Assembly (NCBI RefSeq): GCF_005937185.1
Contig: NZ_VCNI01000003.1
Coordinates: 62,001 to 126,000 of the forward strand
DNA length: 64,000 nucleotides
Direction: 5' to 3'
From: Flagellimonas algicola
GTDB lineage: Bacteria > Bacteroidota > Bacteroidia > Flavobacteriales > Flavobacteriaceae
A program made the translations under genes and the position numbers. The notes beneath the pieces were generated by a model. That model did not search any database. It was given only the letters and a program-made list of their open reading frames with translations, and was not told where the DNA came from. Within the stretch, counting starts at the first letter, position 1. Each line of letters opens with the position of its first letter. Shown in pieces: positions 44,188-53,388 of the stretch.

Positions 44188-45408
44188 CTACCGAATCTTC
44201 AGGGTGACAATGCTCACAATGGCCAGAAATATTCCAATAATCCAAAAACGTGTTACAATCTTGCTTTCATGGTACATTTTCTTCTGAAAATGGTGGTGTA
44301 GTGGCGCCATCAAAAACAATCGCTTTCCCTCCCCATATTTCTTTCTGGTCCTTTTAAAATAGCTCACTTGCAACATAACCGATAAGGTCTCCGCAAAGAA
44401 GATTCCGCACAAAATGGGAATCAACAATTCCTTTCTTACAATAATTGCAATAACAGCGATTATACCTCCTATGGTCAAACTTCCTGTATCACCCATAAAG
44501 ACCTGTGCCGGATAAGCGTTGTACCATAAAAATCCAATCAAGGCTCCTACAAAAGCAGCGATAAAAATCAAAAGCTCACTTACCCTGGGGATATAGAAAA
44601 TGTCTAGATAATCTGAAAATTGGATGTTCCCTGATACCCAAGCAAATATTCCAAGAGCCAGTGCAATAATGGCCGAAGAACCTGCTGCAAGTCCATCAAT
44701 TCCGTCCGTAAGGTTGGCCCCGTTGGAAACTGCGGTAACAATCAAAATCACCACAGGTATAAATATGAGCCAGGCATAATTCTCCATACCTTCCCCAGTC
44801 CAAGAAATCCACTCTGCATAGTCAAGTTCATTATTCTTAAAAAAGGGCACGTTGGTCATAACCGATTTGGTTTCCTGACCAAAAACAGTTTCTACGTTAA
44901 AATTTTCAGTTATTCGGGTCGAGTCTTTTTCTTTGATGGTCACTTCTGGGTGGAAATACATTATGGAACCCACTATAAGACCCAAGACAACCTGCCCCAT
45001 AATCTTAAAGCGACCTTTTAATCCTTGTTTGTCTTTTTTGAAGATCTTGATATAGTCATCCACAAATCCAATGATGCCCATCCAGAGGGTTGTGACCAAC
45101 AACAGAATGATATAGATGTTCTTGATATCGGCAAACAACAAGACCGGTATAAGGGTAGACAAAATGATGATAAGTCCTCCCATGGTGGGCGTACCCGCTT
45201 TTTGTTGCTGTCCTTCCAGGCCCAAATCGCGAATGCTTTCACCTATTTGCTTTTTTTGAAGGAAAAGAATGATCCGCTTTCCATATACCATTGCAATCAA
45301 AAGAGATAACAACACTGCCATGGCCGCCCTGAAAGTAAAGAAACCAAAAAGGCTTGCTCCTGGCAATTGGTATTGTTTCTCTAAAAAATCGAACAGGTAG
45401 TATAACAT
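44188..45408 (-). CDS. mraY: Phospho-N-acetylmuramoyl-pentapeptide transferase
   Basis: Transfers phospho-MurNAc-pentapeptide to undecaprenyl phosphate to give lipid I. The 406-residue membrane protein is longer than E. coli MraY (360), mainly from an insertion of about 45 residues ([18 protein letters not shown] onwards, about 155-205) between membrane segments, common in Bacteroidota. Active-site motifs are present: [11 protein letters not shown] (Asp pair), [14 protein letters not shown] and MAPLHHHFQ. Confidence 0.97.
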   Translation of the reverse strand: MLYYLFDFLEKQYQLPGASLFGFFTFRAAMAVLLSLLIAMVYGKRIILFLQKKQIGESIRDLGLEGQQQKAGTPTMGGLIIILSTLIPVLLFADIKNIYIILLLVTTLWMGIIGFVDDYIKIFKKDKQGLKGRFKIMGQVVLGLIVGSIMYFHPEVTIKEKDSTRITENFNVETVFGQETKSVMTNVPFFKNNELDYAEWISWTGEGMENYAWLIFIPVVILIVTAVSNGANLTDGIDGLAAGSSAIIALALGIFAWVSGNIQFSDYLDIFYIPRVSELLIFIAAFVGALIGFLWYNAYPAQVFMGDTGSLTIGGIIAVIAIIVRKELLIPILCGIFFAETLSVMLQVSYFKRTRKKYGEGKRLFLMAPLHHHFQKKMYHESKIVTRFWIIGIFLAIVSIVTLKIR

Positions 45409-45416
45409 GGGTTACA

Positions 45417-46880
45417 TCATTTGTCTAACTCGGCCAAAGCCGCTTTTACTTCTTTAAAATCATCAAAATCCACACGAACCCCATCCGTTTCCTGATAGGT
45501 TTCATGGCCTTTACCAGCCACAAGTATGATATCGTTTGCCAAAGCCAGTTTACAAGCAGTTTTAATGGCCTGTTTCCTGTTTTCAATGGACAGCACCTTT
45601 CTTGTGTTTTGAGGTTCTACCCCAGCTTCCATTTCCTCAATAATTGTTGTTGGGGATTCAGTTCTAGGATTGTCTGATGTAAATATGGCCTGATTGCTCA
45701 TTTCTGAGGCGATATGACCCATAACCGGACGCTTAGACTTGTCACGATCACCACCACACCCCACTACGGTGATGACGTTTTCATTTCCAGTCCTCAATGC
45801 GTTGATGGTAACCAACACATTTTTTAATGCATCCGGCGTATGGGCATAATCAACAATAGCCGTAATTTTCTCTTTCGATATAAAATATTGGAACCTACCG
45901 TCAACGTTTTCCAGTTCACTGATAAGTTTCAAGGTTTCCATTTTTTCCAAGCCCAGAAGGTCTGCAGTGGCATAAATTGCCAATAAGTTATAAGCGTTGA
46001 AATCACCTATGAGTTTTGACCACAGCTCATTATCATCAATCTTCAACAACTGCCCATTGAACTGCTTTTCCAAAATTTGGGCCCTATAATCCGCATAGGT
46101 TTTTAGCGCATAGGATTGCTTTCTGGCCTTGGTGTTCTGCAACATCACTTTCCCATTCTTGTCATCAAGATTAGTTAAGGCAAAAGCAGATTTCGGTAGG
46201 GCATCAAACAACTTTTTCTTGATATCCCTGTATTCCGCAAAATTCTTGTGATAGTCCAGATGATCATGGGAAAGATTGGTAAAGATGGCCCCTGCAAAGT
46301 GTAATCCTTCTGACCGTTTTTGATGGATCCCATGAGAACTCACCTCCATAAAACAAAACTCCACCCCGTCCTCATTCATTTGGGAAAGTCGCTGGTTTAT
46401 GGTGAGCACATCGGGAGTAGTATGGTTTGTTTTGTATTCCTTTTTGTCCACCATAATCTTGATGGTAGAAATCAATCCAACCTTATAACCCGCCTTTTTG
46501 AACAAATTGTACAATAGGGTGCTTACTGTTGTTTTTCCATTGGTGCCCGTAATCCCAACCAGTTTTAGGTTTTTGGAGGGATTATCGTAAAAATTAGAGG
46601 CCAAAACAGCAAGCGCACTGTTACTATCAACTACTTTTAAGTAGGTGACGCCATTGACCAAAATATCTGGAAGTTCTTCACAAACCACAGCTTTTGCTCC
46701 CAGCTCCACCGCTTTCTGAATGTACTTATGGCCATCCGTTAGGGTCCCCCTTACAGCCACAAAGACATCATCCATTTCTACCTGCCTGGAATCAAAATGG
46801 ACGTTATTGATCATAACGTTTGTATCCCCGCTTACGGCAGATAGACTTACTCCATATAATATGTCCTTCAACAATTTCAT
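45417..46880 (-). CDS. murE: UDP-MurNAc-tripeptide synthetase (meso-diaminopimelate type)
   Basis: Adds the third amino acid to the peptidoglycan precursor. The 487 residues have the ATP loop GITGTNGKTTV (about 108-118), HDHLDYH, and the C-terminal KGHETYQ. The DNPRTE sequence is the DNPR motif that marks meso-diaminopimelate as substrate, in keeping with Gram-negative peptidoglycan. The start overlaps the ftsI stop by 4 bases; mraY follows after 8 bases. Confidence 0.97.
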   Translation of the reverse strand: MKLLKDILYGVSLSAVSGDTNVMINNVHFDSRQVEMDDVFVAVRGTLTDGHKYIQKAVELGAKAVVCEELPDILVNGVTYLKVVDSNSALAVLASNFYDNPSKNLKLVGITGTNGKTTVSTLLYNLFKKAGYKVGLISTIKIMVDKKEYKTNHTTPDVLTINQRLSQMNEDGVEFCFMEVSSHGIHQKRSEGLHFAGAIFTNLSHDHLDYHKNFAEYRDIKKKLFDALPKSAFALTNLDDKNGKVMLQNTKARKQSYALKTYADYRAQILEKQFNGQLLKIDDNELWSKLIGDFNAYNLLAIYATADLLGLEKMETLKLISELENVDGRFQYFISKEKITAIVDYAHTPDALKNVLVTINALRTGNENVITVVGCGGDRDKSKRPVMGHIASEMSNQAIFTSDNPRTESPTTIIEEMEAGVEPQNTRKVLSIENRKQAIKTACKLALANDIILVAGKGHETYQETDGVRVDFDDFKEVKAALAELDK

Positions 46881-48886
46881 GAAAGTTCCAACACAATTTT
46901 AGTAACCTGGTTGATGTCCGTTCCTTGATTGACCGATTGTTTTTTCACCTTGCCATTACCCCTTACTTCCACTTCCAATCCCATATTTTCCAGCAGGGAT
47001 ACTGCATCCATTCCGCACATACCCTTTACATTGGGAACTCTTGGGTGTTCTTTTTGCGCATGGGCATAGTATTGTTTGTATTTTTCATCCAATAGCTCCC
47101 CATTGAAGGCTTTGCCCTTCACCTCATCTGTAATGGGGGATGTGGCATATATTTTTTGGGCCATGGACTTGAATACTGGGCCGGACACATCCGCACCATA
47201 ATACCCCACACTCTTATCCGGTTCATGAATGACCACAATGCAGGAATATTTGGGGTTATCCGCCGGAAAATAGCCTGCAAAGGATGATATATAAGCCAAT
47301 TTATCTGGATCCTTGGCCACATAGTTCTTTTGCGTGGTTCCGGTTTTACCGGCCATGGAAAAGTTTTTGGAATACAGTTTATGACCTGTTCCATAATCCC
47401 TTTCCACCACTTCCTTCATTAAGTGTTTAACCTTTTTCACCGTTTCCTTCGAACAAATGGATGCGTTGGCCACTTCCTTATCAAACTTTTTCAACACTTT
47501 GTTCCCTTCTTTTACCGCCTTGATCAATCTTGGTTTTACCATCTCACCATCATTGGCAATGGCATTGTAAAAGGCCAAGGTTTGCATTGGGGTAAGCGAA
47601 ACTTCATAGCCATGCGACATCCATCCCAAAGAAATACCAGACCAACCTTCATCACCAGGGTAGCGAATCACAGGTTTTCCTTCACCAATTATGGGTAAAT
47701 CCAACATTTTGTGAAGCCCCATGTTCATTAAGCGGTTTACAAATTTTCCAGGATTTTCCTTATAGTTTTCATGAATCATTTTGGCAAATGCCGTATTGGA
47801 GGAAACCGCAAACGCCTCAGATACAGAAATCTTTCCGTAACCGCCCCATTTTGAGTCCTTGACCACCCTATCATAGATTCTGTACCTTCCTTTTTCCGTA
47901 TCGATTACGGAACTGGTGTCCACTACTTTATCTTCCAGAGCGGCCACAAGCGACATCAACTTAAAGGTGGAACCAGGCTCATGGGATTCCCCAACGGCAT
48001 AGTTGAGTTTTTCGTAGTATTTCCCTTCTGATGTTCTCCCCAAATTGGAGATGGCCTTCACCTCCCCAGTCTTTGTTTCCATAACCACCACACAGCCATG
48101 GTCTGCCTGATACTTTTCCAATTGCGCCAGCAATTCATGGTGCGCAATGTCCTGAATGCTGATATCAATGGTGGACACCACGTCCAAACCATCCTGAGGC
48201 TCCACAATATTGTCCAAGCCTACGGGCTTCCATTGCCCCTTGGCTATTTTTTGCTTGAGGCGCTTGCCCTCCTTACCTCTCAAATATTGCTCCCCAAAGG
48301 CTCCATCCAAGCCAACTCGGGTATAGTATCCATTTTCATCCACACGCTCATAACCAATGCTTCGAGCTGCCATTTTACCTAACGGATATTCCCTAACCAC
48401 TCGATGGGTTTCGATGAAACCACCCTTATAGGGTCCTTTTTCAAAAAGTGGGAATTGTTTGATGCGGACATAATCCAAATAATCCACATTACGGGCCACC
48501 AATTTGTAACGATTTCCGTTGGCCCTAGCTTTTCTAAACAACGTTCTATAATATGAGGATGGCCTATTGAACATATTGCCCAAGGAATCGGAAAGGGCAG
48601 CCACGTTTTCTGTGAAATTTTCTTCGGATACCGTTTTGGCGTCAAACCGAATCTCATATTTGGGCACTGAAGCTGCCAACAAGCTTCCATCATCAGAATA
48701 AAGATTACCCCGGTTTGGTTCTATCGTGAACATTTTTTCAGTCTTACTAAGGGCAAGCTCTTTATATTCTTCCCCTTTGACCATTTGGATATCCACCAAA
48801 CGCACCACCACGGCAATAGCGAATACCAGCAGACATCCTGCGACAAGGTATAGGCGATTCATGATATTTTTTTCGGTGATGGCCAT
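46877..48886 (-). CDS. ftsI: Septal transpeptidase FtsI (PBP3) with C-terminal PASTA domain
   Basis: Class B penicillin-binding protein that cross-links septal peptidoglycan. The 669 residues have one N-terminal membrane helix (about 11-32), a pedestal domain, and the transpeptidase domain with catalytic Ser in PGSTFK (SxxK), SSN, and KTGTT. A C-terminal PASTA domain (PRVPNVKGMCGMDAVSLLENMG) is present, as usual in Bacteroidota but not E. coli. It shares one base with the end of ftsL and overlaps murE. Confidence 0.96.
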   Translation of the reverse strand: MAITEKNIMNRLYLVAGCLLVFAIAVVVRLVDIQMVKGEEYKELALSKTEKMFTIEPNRGNLYSDDGSLLAASVPKYEIRFDAKTVSEENFTENVAALSDSLGNMFNRPSSYYRTLFRKARANGNRYKLVARNVDYLDYVRIKQFPLFEKGPYKGGFIETHRVVREYPLGKMAARSIGYERVDENGYYTRVGLDGAFGEQYLRGKEGKRLKQKIAKGQWKPVGLDNIVEPQDGLDVVSTIDISIQDIAHHELLAQLEKYQADHGCVVVMETKTGEVKAISNLGRTSEGKYYEKLNYAVGESHEPGSTFKLMSLVAALEDKVVDTSSVIDTEKGRYRIYDRVVKDSKWGGYGKISVSEAFAVSSNTAFAKMIHENYKENPGKFVNRLMNMGLHKMLDLPIIGEGKPVIRYPGDEGWSGISLGWMSHGYEVSLTPMQTLAFYNAIANDGEMVKPRLIKAVKEGNKVLKKFDKEVANASICSKETVKKVKHLMKEVVERDYGTGHKLYSKNFSMAGKTGTTQKNYVAKDPDKLAYISSFAGYFPADNPKYSCIVVIHEPDKSVGYYGADVSGPVFKSMAQKIYATSPITDEVKGKAFNGELLDEKYKQYYAHAQKEHPRVPNVKGMCGMDAVSLLENMGLEVEVRGNGKVKKQSVNQGTDINQVTKIVLELS

Positions 48887-49203
48887 TAATCTTCAGACTT
48901 TACTTTTATTTTTTGCGGTGGATTTTTTGATGGCACCAAACCTTCAACCCCAACAGTCTCCCTTAAGGTGGACTCCAGTTTGAGTTGTTGCACAGTGGAA
49001 CGGTGCTTGAAGAATTCGCTTTTAAGTTTTCTCACTTCTTCGTTTAGGGCAGCGATTTCATGTACCTTTTTATCAGCGTTATGGCTACTGGAGATCATCA
49101 TGGCCGCCAAGAATGAGGCAAACAACAAAAACATCCAGTTTTTGGGAGCATCCCCGCTCACCAAAAACTTTCCTTTTAGTATGTCCAGTAATCCTTTTTT
49201 CAT
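48886..49203 (-). CDS. ftsL: FtsL-like divisome protein
   Basis: A 105-residue bitopic protein: short cytoplasmic N-terminus, one membrane helix (WMFLLFASFLAAMMISSSH, about 23-41) and a periplasmic coiled coil (VHEIAALNEEVRKLKSEFFKHRSTVQQLKLESTL). Size, topology and place between rsmH and ftsI identify FtsL. It is separated from rsmH by a 91-base spacer holding a dispersed repeat, the only large gap in the upstream half of the cluster. Confidence 0.88.
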   Translation of the reverse strand: MKKGLLDILKGKFLVSGDAPKNWMFLLFASFLAAMMISSSHNADKKVHEIAALNEEVRKLKSEFFKHRSTVQQLKLESTLRETVGVEGLVPSKNPPQKIKVKSED

Positions 49204-49210
49204 TTCTATG

Positions 49211-49283
49211 TTCCTTTTGTCATTCCCGTGAAAATGGGAATCTACTCGTACCTTGTCTTTCGACTGCGCTCAAGATGACATTT
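49211..49283. repeat. Dispersed repeat inserted between rsmH and ftsL
   Basis: A palindrome ATTCCC-GTGAAAAT-GGGAAT (49222-49241) is followed by TCGACTGCGCTCAAGATGAC (from 49260). The second motif recurs near 60206 and, degenerate, near 62130. Such GTCATTCCCG/CGACTGCGCTCAAGATGACA sequences look like a short mobile intergenic repeat. It splits the otherwise tightly packed dcw operon. Confidence 0.65.
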
Positions 49284-49294
49284 CAATCACGCAA

Positions 49295-50197
49295 CTATAT
49301 TCTCTCCGCTATGCGGAGTTTTGCACTTCTTGCCCGGTTGTTCCTGGCTATTTCTTCTGTTGTCGGAACTATGAGCCCACCCACTTTTTTTAAGGGAACG
49401 TTGATGTTTCCATAAAAATCCTTTTCCGGCTCCCCTTCAAACTTGCCGGCACGGATAAAGCGCTTTACCAAACGATCCTCCAAAGAGTGGTAACTGATCA
49501 GGCCTAATCTCCCTCCTGTGTCCAATAAATCTGGTGCTTGTTGCAAAAGCGCCTTCAAGACCTCAATTTCCTGGTTGACCTCAATCCTGATAGCCTGATA
49601 GATTTGCGCCAAAATCTTGTTCTCCTTCATCTTGGGCAGAAACCTTTGCAAAACCGCTTTCAACTGGTCCGTGGTCTTGATGGGTTGTTCAGTCCTATGG
49701 TCCACTATAGTTTTTGCCAATGCTTTGGCATTTCGCAATTCGCCATACTGGAATAAAACTGCTGCTAAATCTTCTTGGGAATAGCTATTGACCACTTCAT
49801 AAGCGGACAATTCACTGTTTCTGTTCATCCGCATATCCAAGTCGGCATCATACCGAATGGAGAAACCACGTTTGGCCTCATCAAATTGGTGCGAAGACAC
49901 CCCAAAATCTGCCAAGATTCCGTCAACTTTCCGAATGCCATAGAACTTTAAATACTGCTTTAGAAATTGAAAGTTTTGGTTGATCAATTGAAATCTATCG
50001 TCATCAATGGCGTTGGCCAGTGCATCCTCATCTTGATCAAAAGCATACAATCTGCCTTCCTTACCCAGCCGTTTCAAAATCTCCTTGGAATGCCCTCCGC
50101 CACCAAAGGTGACATCTACATACACTCCATTTTCTTTTATGTTCAACCCGTCCACTGATTCTTGCAGCAAAACGGGATCATGGTATTGACTACTCAT
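49295..50197 (-). CDS. rsmH: 16S rRNA (cytosine-1402-N4)-methyltransferase RsmH
   Basis: About 300 residues from the ATG at 50197 (MSSQYHDPVLLQESV), the family N-terminus; an upstream frame to 50242 would run into mraZ. SAM-binding motif VDVTFGGGGHSKEIL is near residues 24-38, then FDQDEDALANA, ILADFGVSSHQFDEAKRGFSIRYDADLDMRM and the C-terminal ISYHSLEDRLVKRF. The enzyme methylates 16S rRNA in the decoding site. The start overlaps mraZ by 8 bases, the usual mraZ-rsmH pair. Confidence 0.97.
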   Translation of the reverse strand: MSSQYHDPVLLQESVDGLNIKENGVYVDVTFGGGGHSKEILKRLGKEGRLYAFDQDEDALANAIDDDRFQLINQNFQFLKQYLKFYGIRKVDGILADFGVSSHQFDEAKRGFSIRYDADLDMRMNRNSELSAYEVVNSYSQEDLAAVLFQYGELRNAKALAKTIVDHRTEQPIKTTDQLKAVLQRFLPKMKENKILAQIYQAIRIEVNQEIEVLKALLQQAPDLLDTGGRLGLISYHSLEDRLVKRFIRAGKFEGEPEKDFYGNINVPLKKVGGLIVPTTEEIARNNRARSAKLRIAERI

Positions 50198-50645
50198 CGT
50201 CAGCAAAAATCTCTTCTGCCAAATCCGCGTAGTCCTTTTCACTTTCCGCTAGGACTTTTTCATATTTGTCCTTGCTCCAGATTTCTATCTTGTCGAACAC
50301 TGCATTAAGGACCACTTCTTTTTCAATGCCCGCATATTCCACCAGGTTTCTAGGAATCTGAATCCTCCCTGTATCCCCGTCAATGGACAACTCTTTCATA
50401 CCGGCCACAAAATTTCGAACAAAGGCATCGTACTTCCGATTGATCTTGCTTTTCTTCATCACTTTCTGCATCAATACATCAAATTCTTGCTTTGGATAAA
50501 GCTCCAAACATTGCTGAAAAACAGACCTTTTGATGACAAACCCATCATTCAAAACAGGTAACAACTGACTTTTAAGGGATATGGGCAAAATCACCCTACC
50601 TTTGGTGTCAGCTTTGCAATCATGTTGTCCTATGATATGGGTCAC
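50190..50645 (-). CDS. mraZ: Transcriptional regulator MraZ
   Basis: The 151 residues carry two AbrB-like SpoVT domains, each with the DxxGR pattern: CKADTKGRVILPISLK (about 9-24) and ELSIDGDTGRIQIPRNLVEYAG (about 82-103). MraZ forms a ring that binds spaced repeats upstream of its own gene and represses the dcw operon in E. coli and Mycoplasma. Matching boxes lie directly upstream. It is the first gene of the cluster. Confidence 0.96.
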   Translation of the reverse strand: MTHIIGQHDCKADTKGRVILPISLKSQLLPVLNDGFVIKRSVFQQCLELYPKQEFDVLMQKVMKKSKINRKYDAFVRNFVAGMKELSIDGDTGRIQIPRNLVEYAGIEKEVVLNAVFDKIEIWSKDKYEKVLAESEKDYADLAEEIFADDE

Positions 50646-50674
50646 TCGAAATCAATTAGTTATAAACTATAACT

Positions 50675-50682
50675 CAAATATA
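50675..50682 (-). promoter_or_regulatory. -7 box of the mraZ (dcw) promoter
   Basis: On the minus strand TATATTTG, an exact TAnnTTTG match, lies 29 bases before the mraZ ATG. The -33 region falls in the GTG box array. Confidence 0.6.
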
Positions 50683-50691
50683 TAGATTTTA

Positions 50692-50741
50692 TTTCCACAT
50701 TTCTCCACTTAAAAACACTTTTGTTAATAAATTCCCCACTT
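50692..50741 (-). promoter_or_regulatory. Putative MraZ binding boxes
   Basis: On the minus strand the GTG cores complement CAC at 50737-50739, 50716-50718, 50706-50708 and 50696-50698, in contexts AAGTGGGGAA, AAGTGTTTTT, AAGTGGAGAA and ATGTGGAAAT. Spacings are 21, 10 and 10 bases, one or two helical turns. They cover the -33 region of the mraZ promoter, as expected for repression by MraZ. Confidence 0.6.
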
Positions 50742-50877
50742 TTTAGATGAAAAGCGGAATTACGGGTATGAAATCATACCAAGAATCCATTTTGTTCATC
50801 CAGCGACCAAAACCCATCTATAAATTGCCCATTTTGAAGACGCGTTTAAAGTCAATTTTTGTGTAGTCTGAATTGTC

Positions 50878-50885
50878 TATATTTG
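50878..50885 (+). promoter_or_regulatory. Candidate -7 box for alpha/beta hydrolase
   Basis: TATATTTG lies 25 bases before the ATG, with TTTTTG ending at 50861 upstream (16-base spacing). Confidence 0.5.
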
Positions 50886-50910
50886 CCTACCAAGGACCAA
50901 CTGATCGTAG

Positions 50911-51675
50911 ATGGAAGACCAAATCATTAAGGAAGGTAAATTCAGGTATATTGAAATAGGTGAAGGAACCCCAATGATCATCCTACATGGCTTGATGGGA
51001 GGATTGAGCAACTTCCAGGGGGTATCAGAGTATTTTCCCTCCAAGGGGTACCAGGTACTCATCCCCGAACTTCCCATCTATGACATGCCCATGCTTAAGA
51101 CCACAGTAAAGAATTTTGCCAAATTCTTGGAGGAGTTCATAGAATTTAAAGGATTAAAGGATGTGATTCTTTTGGGTAACTCGCTTGGCGGGCATATTGG
51201 TCTTTTACACACTAAAATGTTTCCTGAAATGGTCAAGGCCTTGGTGATAACCGGAAGTTCTGGGCTTTACGAAAGCGCCATGGGAGACGGATATCCCAAA
51301 CGTGGCGATTATGAGTTTATCAAAAAGAAGGCACAGGACGTGTTTTATGACCCTGAGGTTGCCACTAAAGAAATTGTGGACGAGGTGTTTGCCACCGTTA
51401 ATGACCGCATGAAGTTGGTCAAGACCCTTGCAATAGCAAAAAGTGCCATTCGCCACAACATGTCCAAGGACCTACCACACATGAATACCCCGACCTGTAT
51501 TATTTGGGGAGAGAACGATTCCGTTACCCCACCCAACGTGGCCGAGGAATTCCATGAGCTGCTTCCGGATTCCGATTTATTCTGGATTGAAAAATGTGGT
51601 CATGCACCTATGATGGAGCACCCGGATGAGTTTAACAAAGTCTTGGAAGCTTGGCTTGAAAAGCGCGAGTTTTAG
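50911..51675 (+). CDS. Alpha/beta hydrolase
   Basis: A 254-residue cytoplasmic serine hydrolase fold. The catalytic triad is visible: Ser91 in GNSLGG, Asp203 in GENDSVTPP and His231 in EKCGHAPMMEHP. The oxyanion-hole HGLMGG is at 26-31. The substrate is unknown. It is divergent from mraZ and stands alone; flavobacterial relatives often lie next to mraZ and engB. Confidence 0.92.
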   Translation: MEDQIIKEGKFRYIEIGEGTPMIILHGLMGGLSNFQGVSEYFPSKGYQVLIPELPIYDMPMLKTTVKNFAKFLEEFIEFKGLKDVILLGNSLGGHIGLLHTKMFPEMVKALVITGSSGLYESAMGDGYPKRGDYEFIKKKAQDVFYDPEVATKEIVDEVFATVNDRMKLVKTLAIAKSAIRHNMSKDLPHMNTPTCIIWGENDSVTPPNVAEEFHELLPDSDLFWIEKCGHAPMMEHPDEFNKVLEAWLEKREF

Positions 51676-51916
51676 TTGGATGTTTGATGTCCTTAACCAC
51701 CAAAACCTTCTTATCTTTTTAATTATTGGGAAAGGACTAGTCCAAGTTCAAGTTCAAACTCAATTTCAATTGGTTTTCCTAAATTCATTTCTGACTTGAT
51801 GGATTATTCGATTTTTGGATTGTTGGACAAGTTGACGGCATAAAATCCAGTTTTCCATTTTCCATTTTCCATTCCTACTAGTCTTGTATCTTTGCCCCTG
51901 ATTCTTAATAGCTGTA
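51676..51916. other. Intergenic region with word repeats
   Basis: Between the hydrolase and engB there is a tract of CAAGTTCAAGTTCAAACTCAA (51743-51763) and a triple TTTTCCAT run (51851-51874). They look like slippage-generated low-complexity DNA. Only the engB -7 box (51887-51894) is otherwise recognisable. Confidence 0.4.
51887..51894 (+). promoter_or_regulatory. Candidate -7 box for engB
   Basis: TATCTTTG matches TAnnTTTG, 22 bases before the engB ATG. Confidence 0.6.
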
Positions 51917-52528
51917 ATGAAAATCACCTCCGCTGAATTTGTAATGAGTAATTCCAATGTGGCCAAATGCCCCAATGAGCCCTTACCGGAATATGCTTTT
52001 ATTGGTCGCTCCAATGTGGGAAAGTCCTCATTGATCAATATGCTAATGGACCAAAAACATTTGGCAAAAACCTCCGGAAGACCCGGAAAGACCCAACTCA
52101 TCAACCACTTTAAAATCAATAAGAACTGGTTTTTGGTGGATTTACCTGGATACGGCTATGCCCGGGTTTCCAAAAAGGACAAAAAAGTGTTTCAAAAGTA
52201 CATCCGGGAGTATTTCCAAAAAAGGAAGCAGCTGGTCTGTGGATTTGTTTTGGTGGATATTCGCCATGAACCACAATCGGTAGATATGGAATTTATGGAG
52301 TGGCTGGGCACCAATGCCATCCCGTTTGCCATTGTTTTTACCAAGGCCGACAAGTTAAAACCGGGAGCAATTGACACCTATGTTTCCAATTACCTGAAAA
52401 AGCTTTTGGAAGGTGTTTGGGAAGAAGCTCCTCCCTATTTCATCACCTCCTCCTCCAAACACATGGGCAAGGATGGGGTGTTGGGCTATATTGATAGCAT
52501 CAACAAGGAGTTCTTTTCCAATCAATAA
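51917..52528 (+). CDS. engB: Ribosome biogenesis GTPase YsxC/EngB
   Basis: A 203-residue GTPase involved in 50S subunit assembly. Motifs: G1 GRSNVGKSS (30-38), G3 VDLPGYGYA and G4 TKADKL; the SGRPGKTQLINHF switch I segment is typical of EngB. Length is normal. An exact -7 box lies just upstream. It converges on the 52545-52916 gene with a 16-base gap. Confidence 0.97.
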   Translation: MKITSAEFVMSNSNVAKCPNEPLPEYAFIGRSNVGKSSLINMLMDQKHLAKTSGRPGKTQLINHFKINKNWFLVDLPGYGYARVSKKDKKVFQKYIREYFQKRKQLVCGFVLVDIRHEPQSVDMEFMEWLGTNAIPFAIVFTKADKLKPGAIDTYVSNYLKKLLEGVWEEAPPYFITSSSKHMGKDGVLGYIDSINKEFFSNQ

Positions 52529-52544
52529 AGGGCATAGCTAAATA

Positions 52545-52916
52545 CTAAGTACGTTTTTGAATTAGGTCAATCAATTCTTTCGCCGATCCAAGTTGATTGA
52601 GTTCCTCCGTTTCAACCAAAACTTGTAATGCTTCATTTTCCTTGACCAAAACTATCGGTAGGGAATACTTCTTAGCAAAGTGATTGTCCATATGCTGTAC
52701 AAATTCATCCTTGTGCAAAAAATCCATCTGTAGAACGCTTTCCTCCCGAAATTTTTTCCATTCCTTGTTTTCAGAGACTAAACCGAATGTGATATCGCAC
52801 AAGTTGCATTGATAGGTTGAGGGGCTAAATACTTTGTGCATACTGTCCAAAATAGCATTTCGGCTTCCTGAGTTGGCGTTGTATACAAATATGAGTTGGG
52901 TGCTTTTCTTTTTCAT
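52545..52916 (-). CDS. Small protein of unknown function with CxxC
   Basis: A 123-residue protein without signal peptide or membrane helix. It begins with a beta-strand and loop (QLIFVYNANSGSRNAILDSMHKVF) and carries a Cys-x2-Cys pair (QCNLCDITFGLV, about 36-47), then alternating helix and strand. Similar small proteins are found in flavobacteria; the fold could be thioredoxin- or GTPase-like, but neither can be shown from the sequence. Confidence 0.7.
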   Translation of the reverse strand: MKKKSTQLIFVYNANSGSRNAILDSMHKVFSPSTYQCNLCDITFGLVSENKEWKKFREESVLQMDFLHKDEFVQHMDNHFAKKYSLPIVLVKENEALQVLVETEELNQLGSAKELIDLIQKRT

Positions 52917-53035
52917 AGATAGCTAAAAATAAAACTATTCGTCGCAATACCTGCCCAGTCATATCAGTCGGTACCAATTTCAACTAATAAAAAGTTGGGG
53001 TAGCTAATACCAATGTTGTTTGTTATCTTAACCCC

Positions 53036-53383
53036 ATGACTTTTGCACTAATTTTGGTAGCTCATTGGGTCGGGGACTACTTGTTTCAAACAAGCGACAT
53101 GGCGGTTAAGAAAAGCTCCAGCCTCAAATGGCTAATGGCGCATGTATTGACCTATTCTTTGGTTCTTGGGGTTTTCACCATCTTTCTTTTCCCATTGGAA
53201 GCGGCCTTGATTTATTTGGCATTAAACGCACTGTTGCATTTTGTGACCGATTTTTTTACCAGTAAACTGGCTTCAAAATATCAAGACAACCCTAGGGTAT
53301 TTTACCCTGTTCTAGGTTTTGACCAAATGGTACATGGCCTTTGTTTGTACCTTACTTATATCAATATAGACACCTTCCTTTAA
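53036..53383 (+). CDS. DUF3307 membrane protein
   Basis: A 115-residue integral membrane protein with three hydrophobic segments. The N-terminal HWVGDYLFQTSDMAVKKS and the central ALLHFVTDFFTSKLASKY with its His-x3-Asp pattern are characteristic of DUF3307. Function unknown. A second membrane protein begins 5 bases after its stop, suggesting co-expression. Confidence 0.85.
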   Translation: MTFALILVAHWVGDYLFQTSDMAVKKSSSLKWLMAHVLTYSLVLGVFTIFLFPLEAALIYLALNALLHFVTDFFTSKLASKYQDNPRVFYPVLGFDQMVHGLCLYLTYINIDTFL

Positions 53384-53388
53384 TCAAT

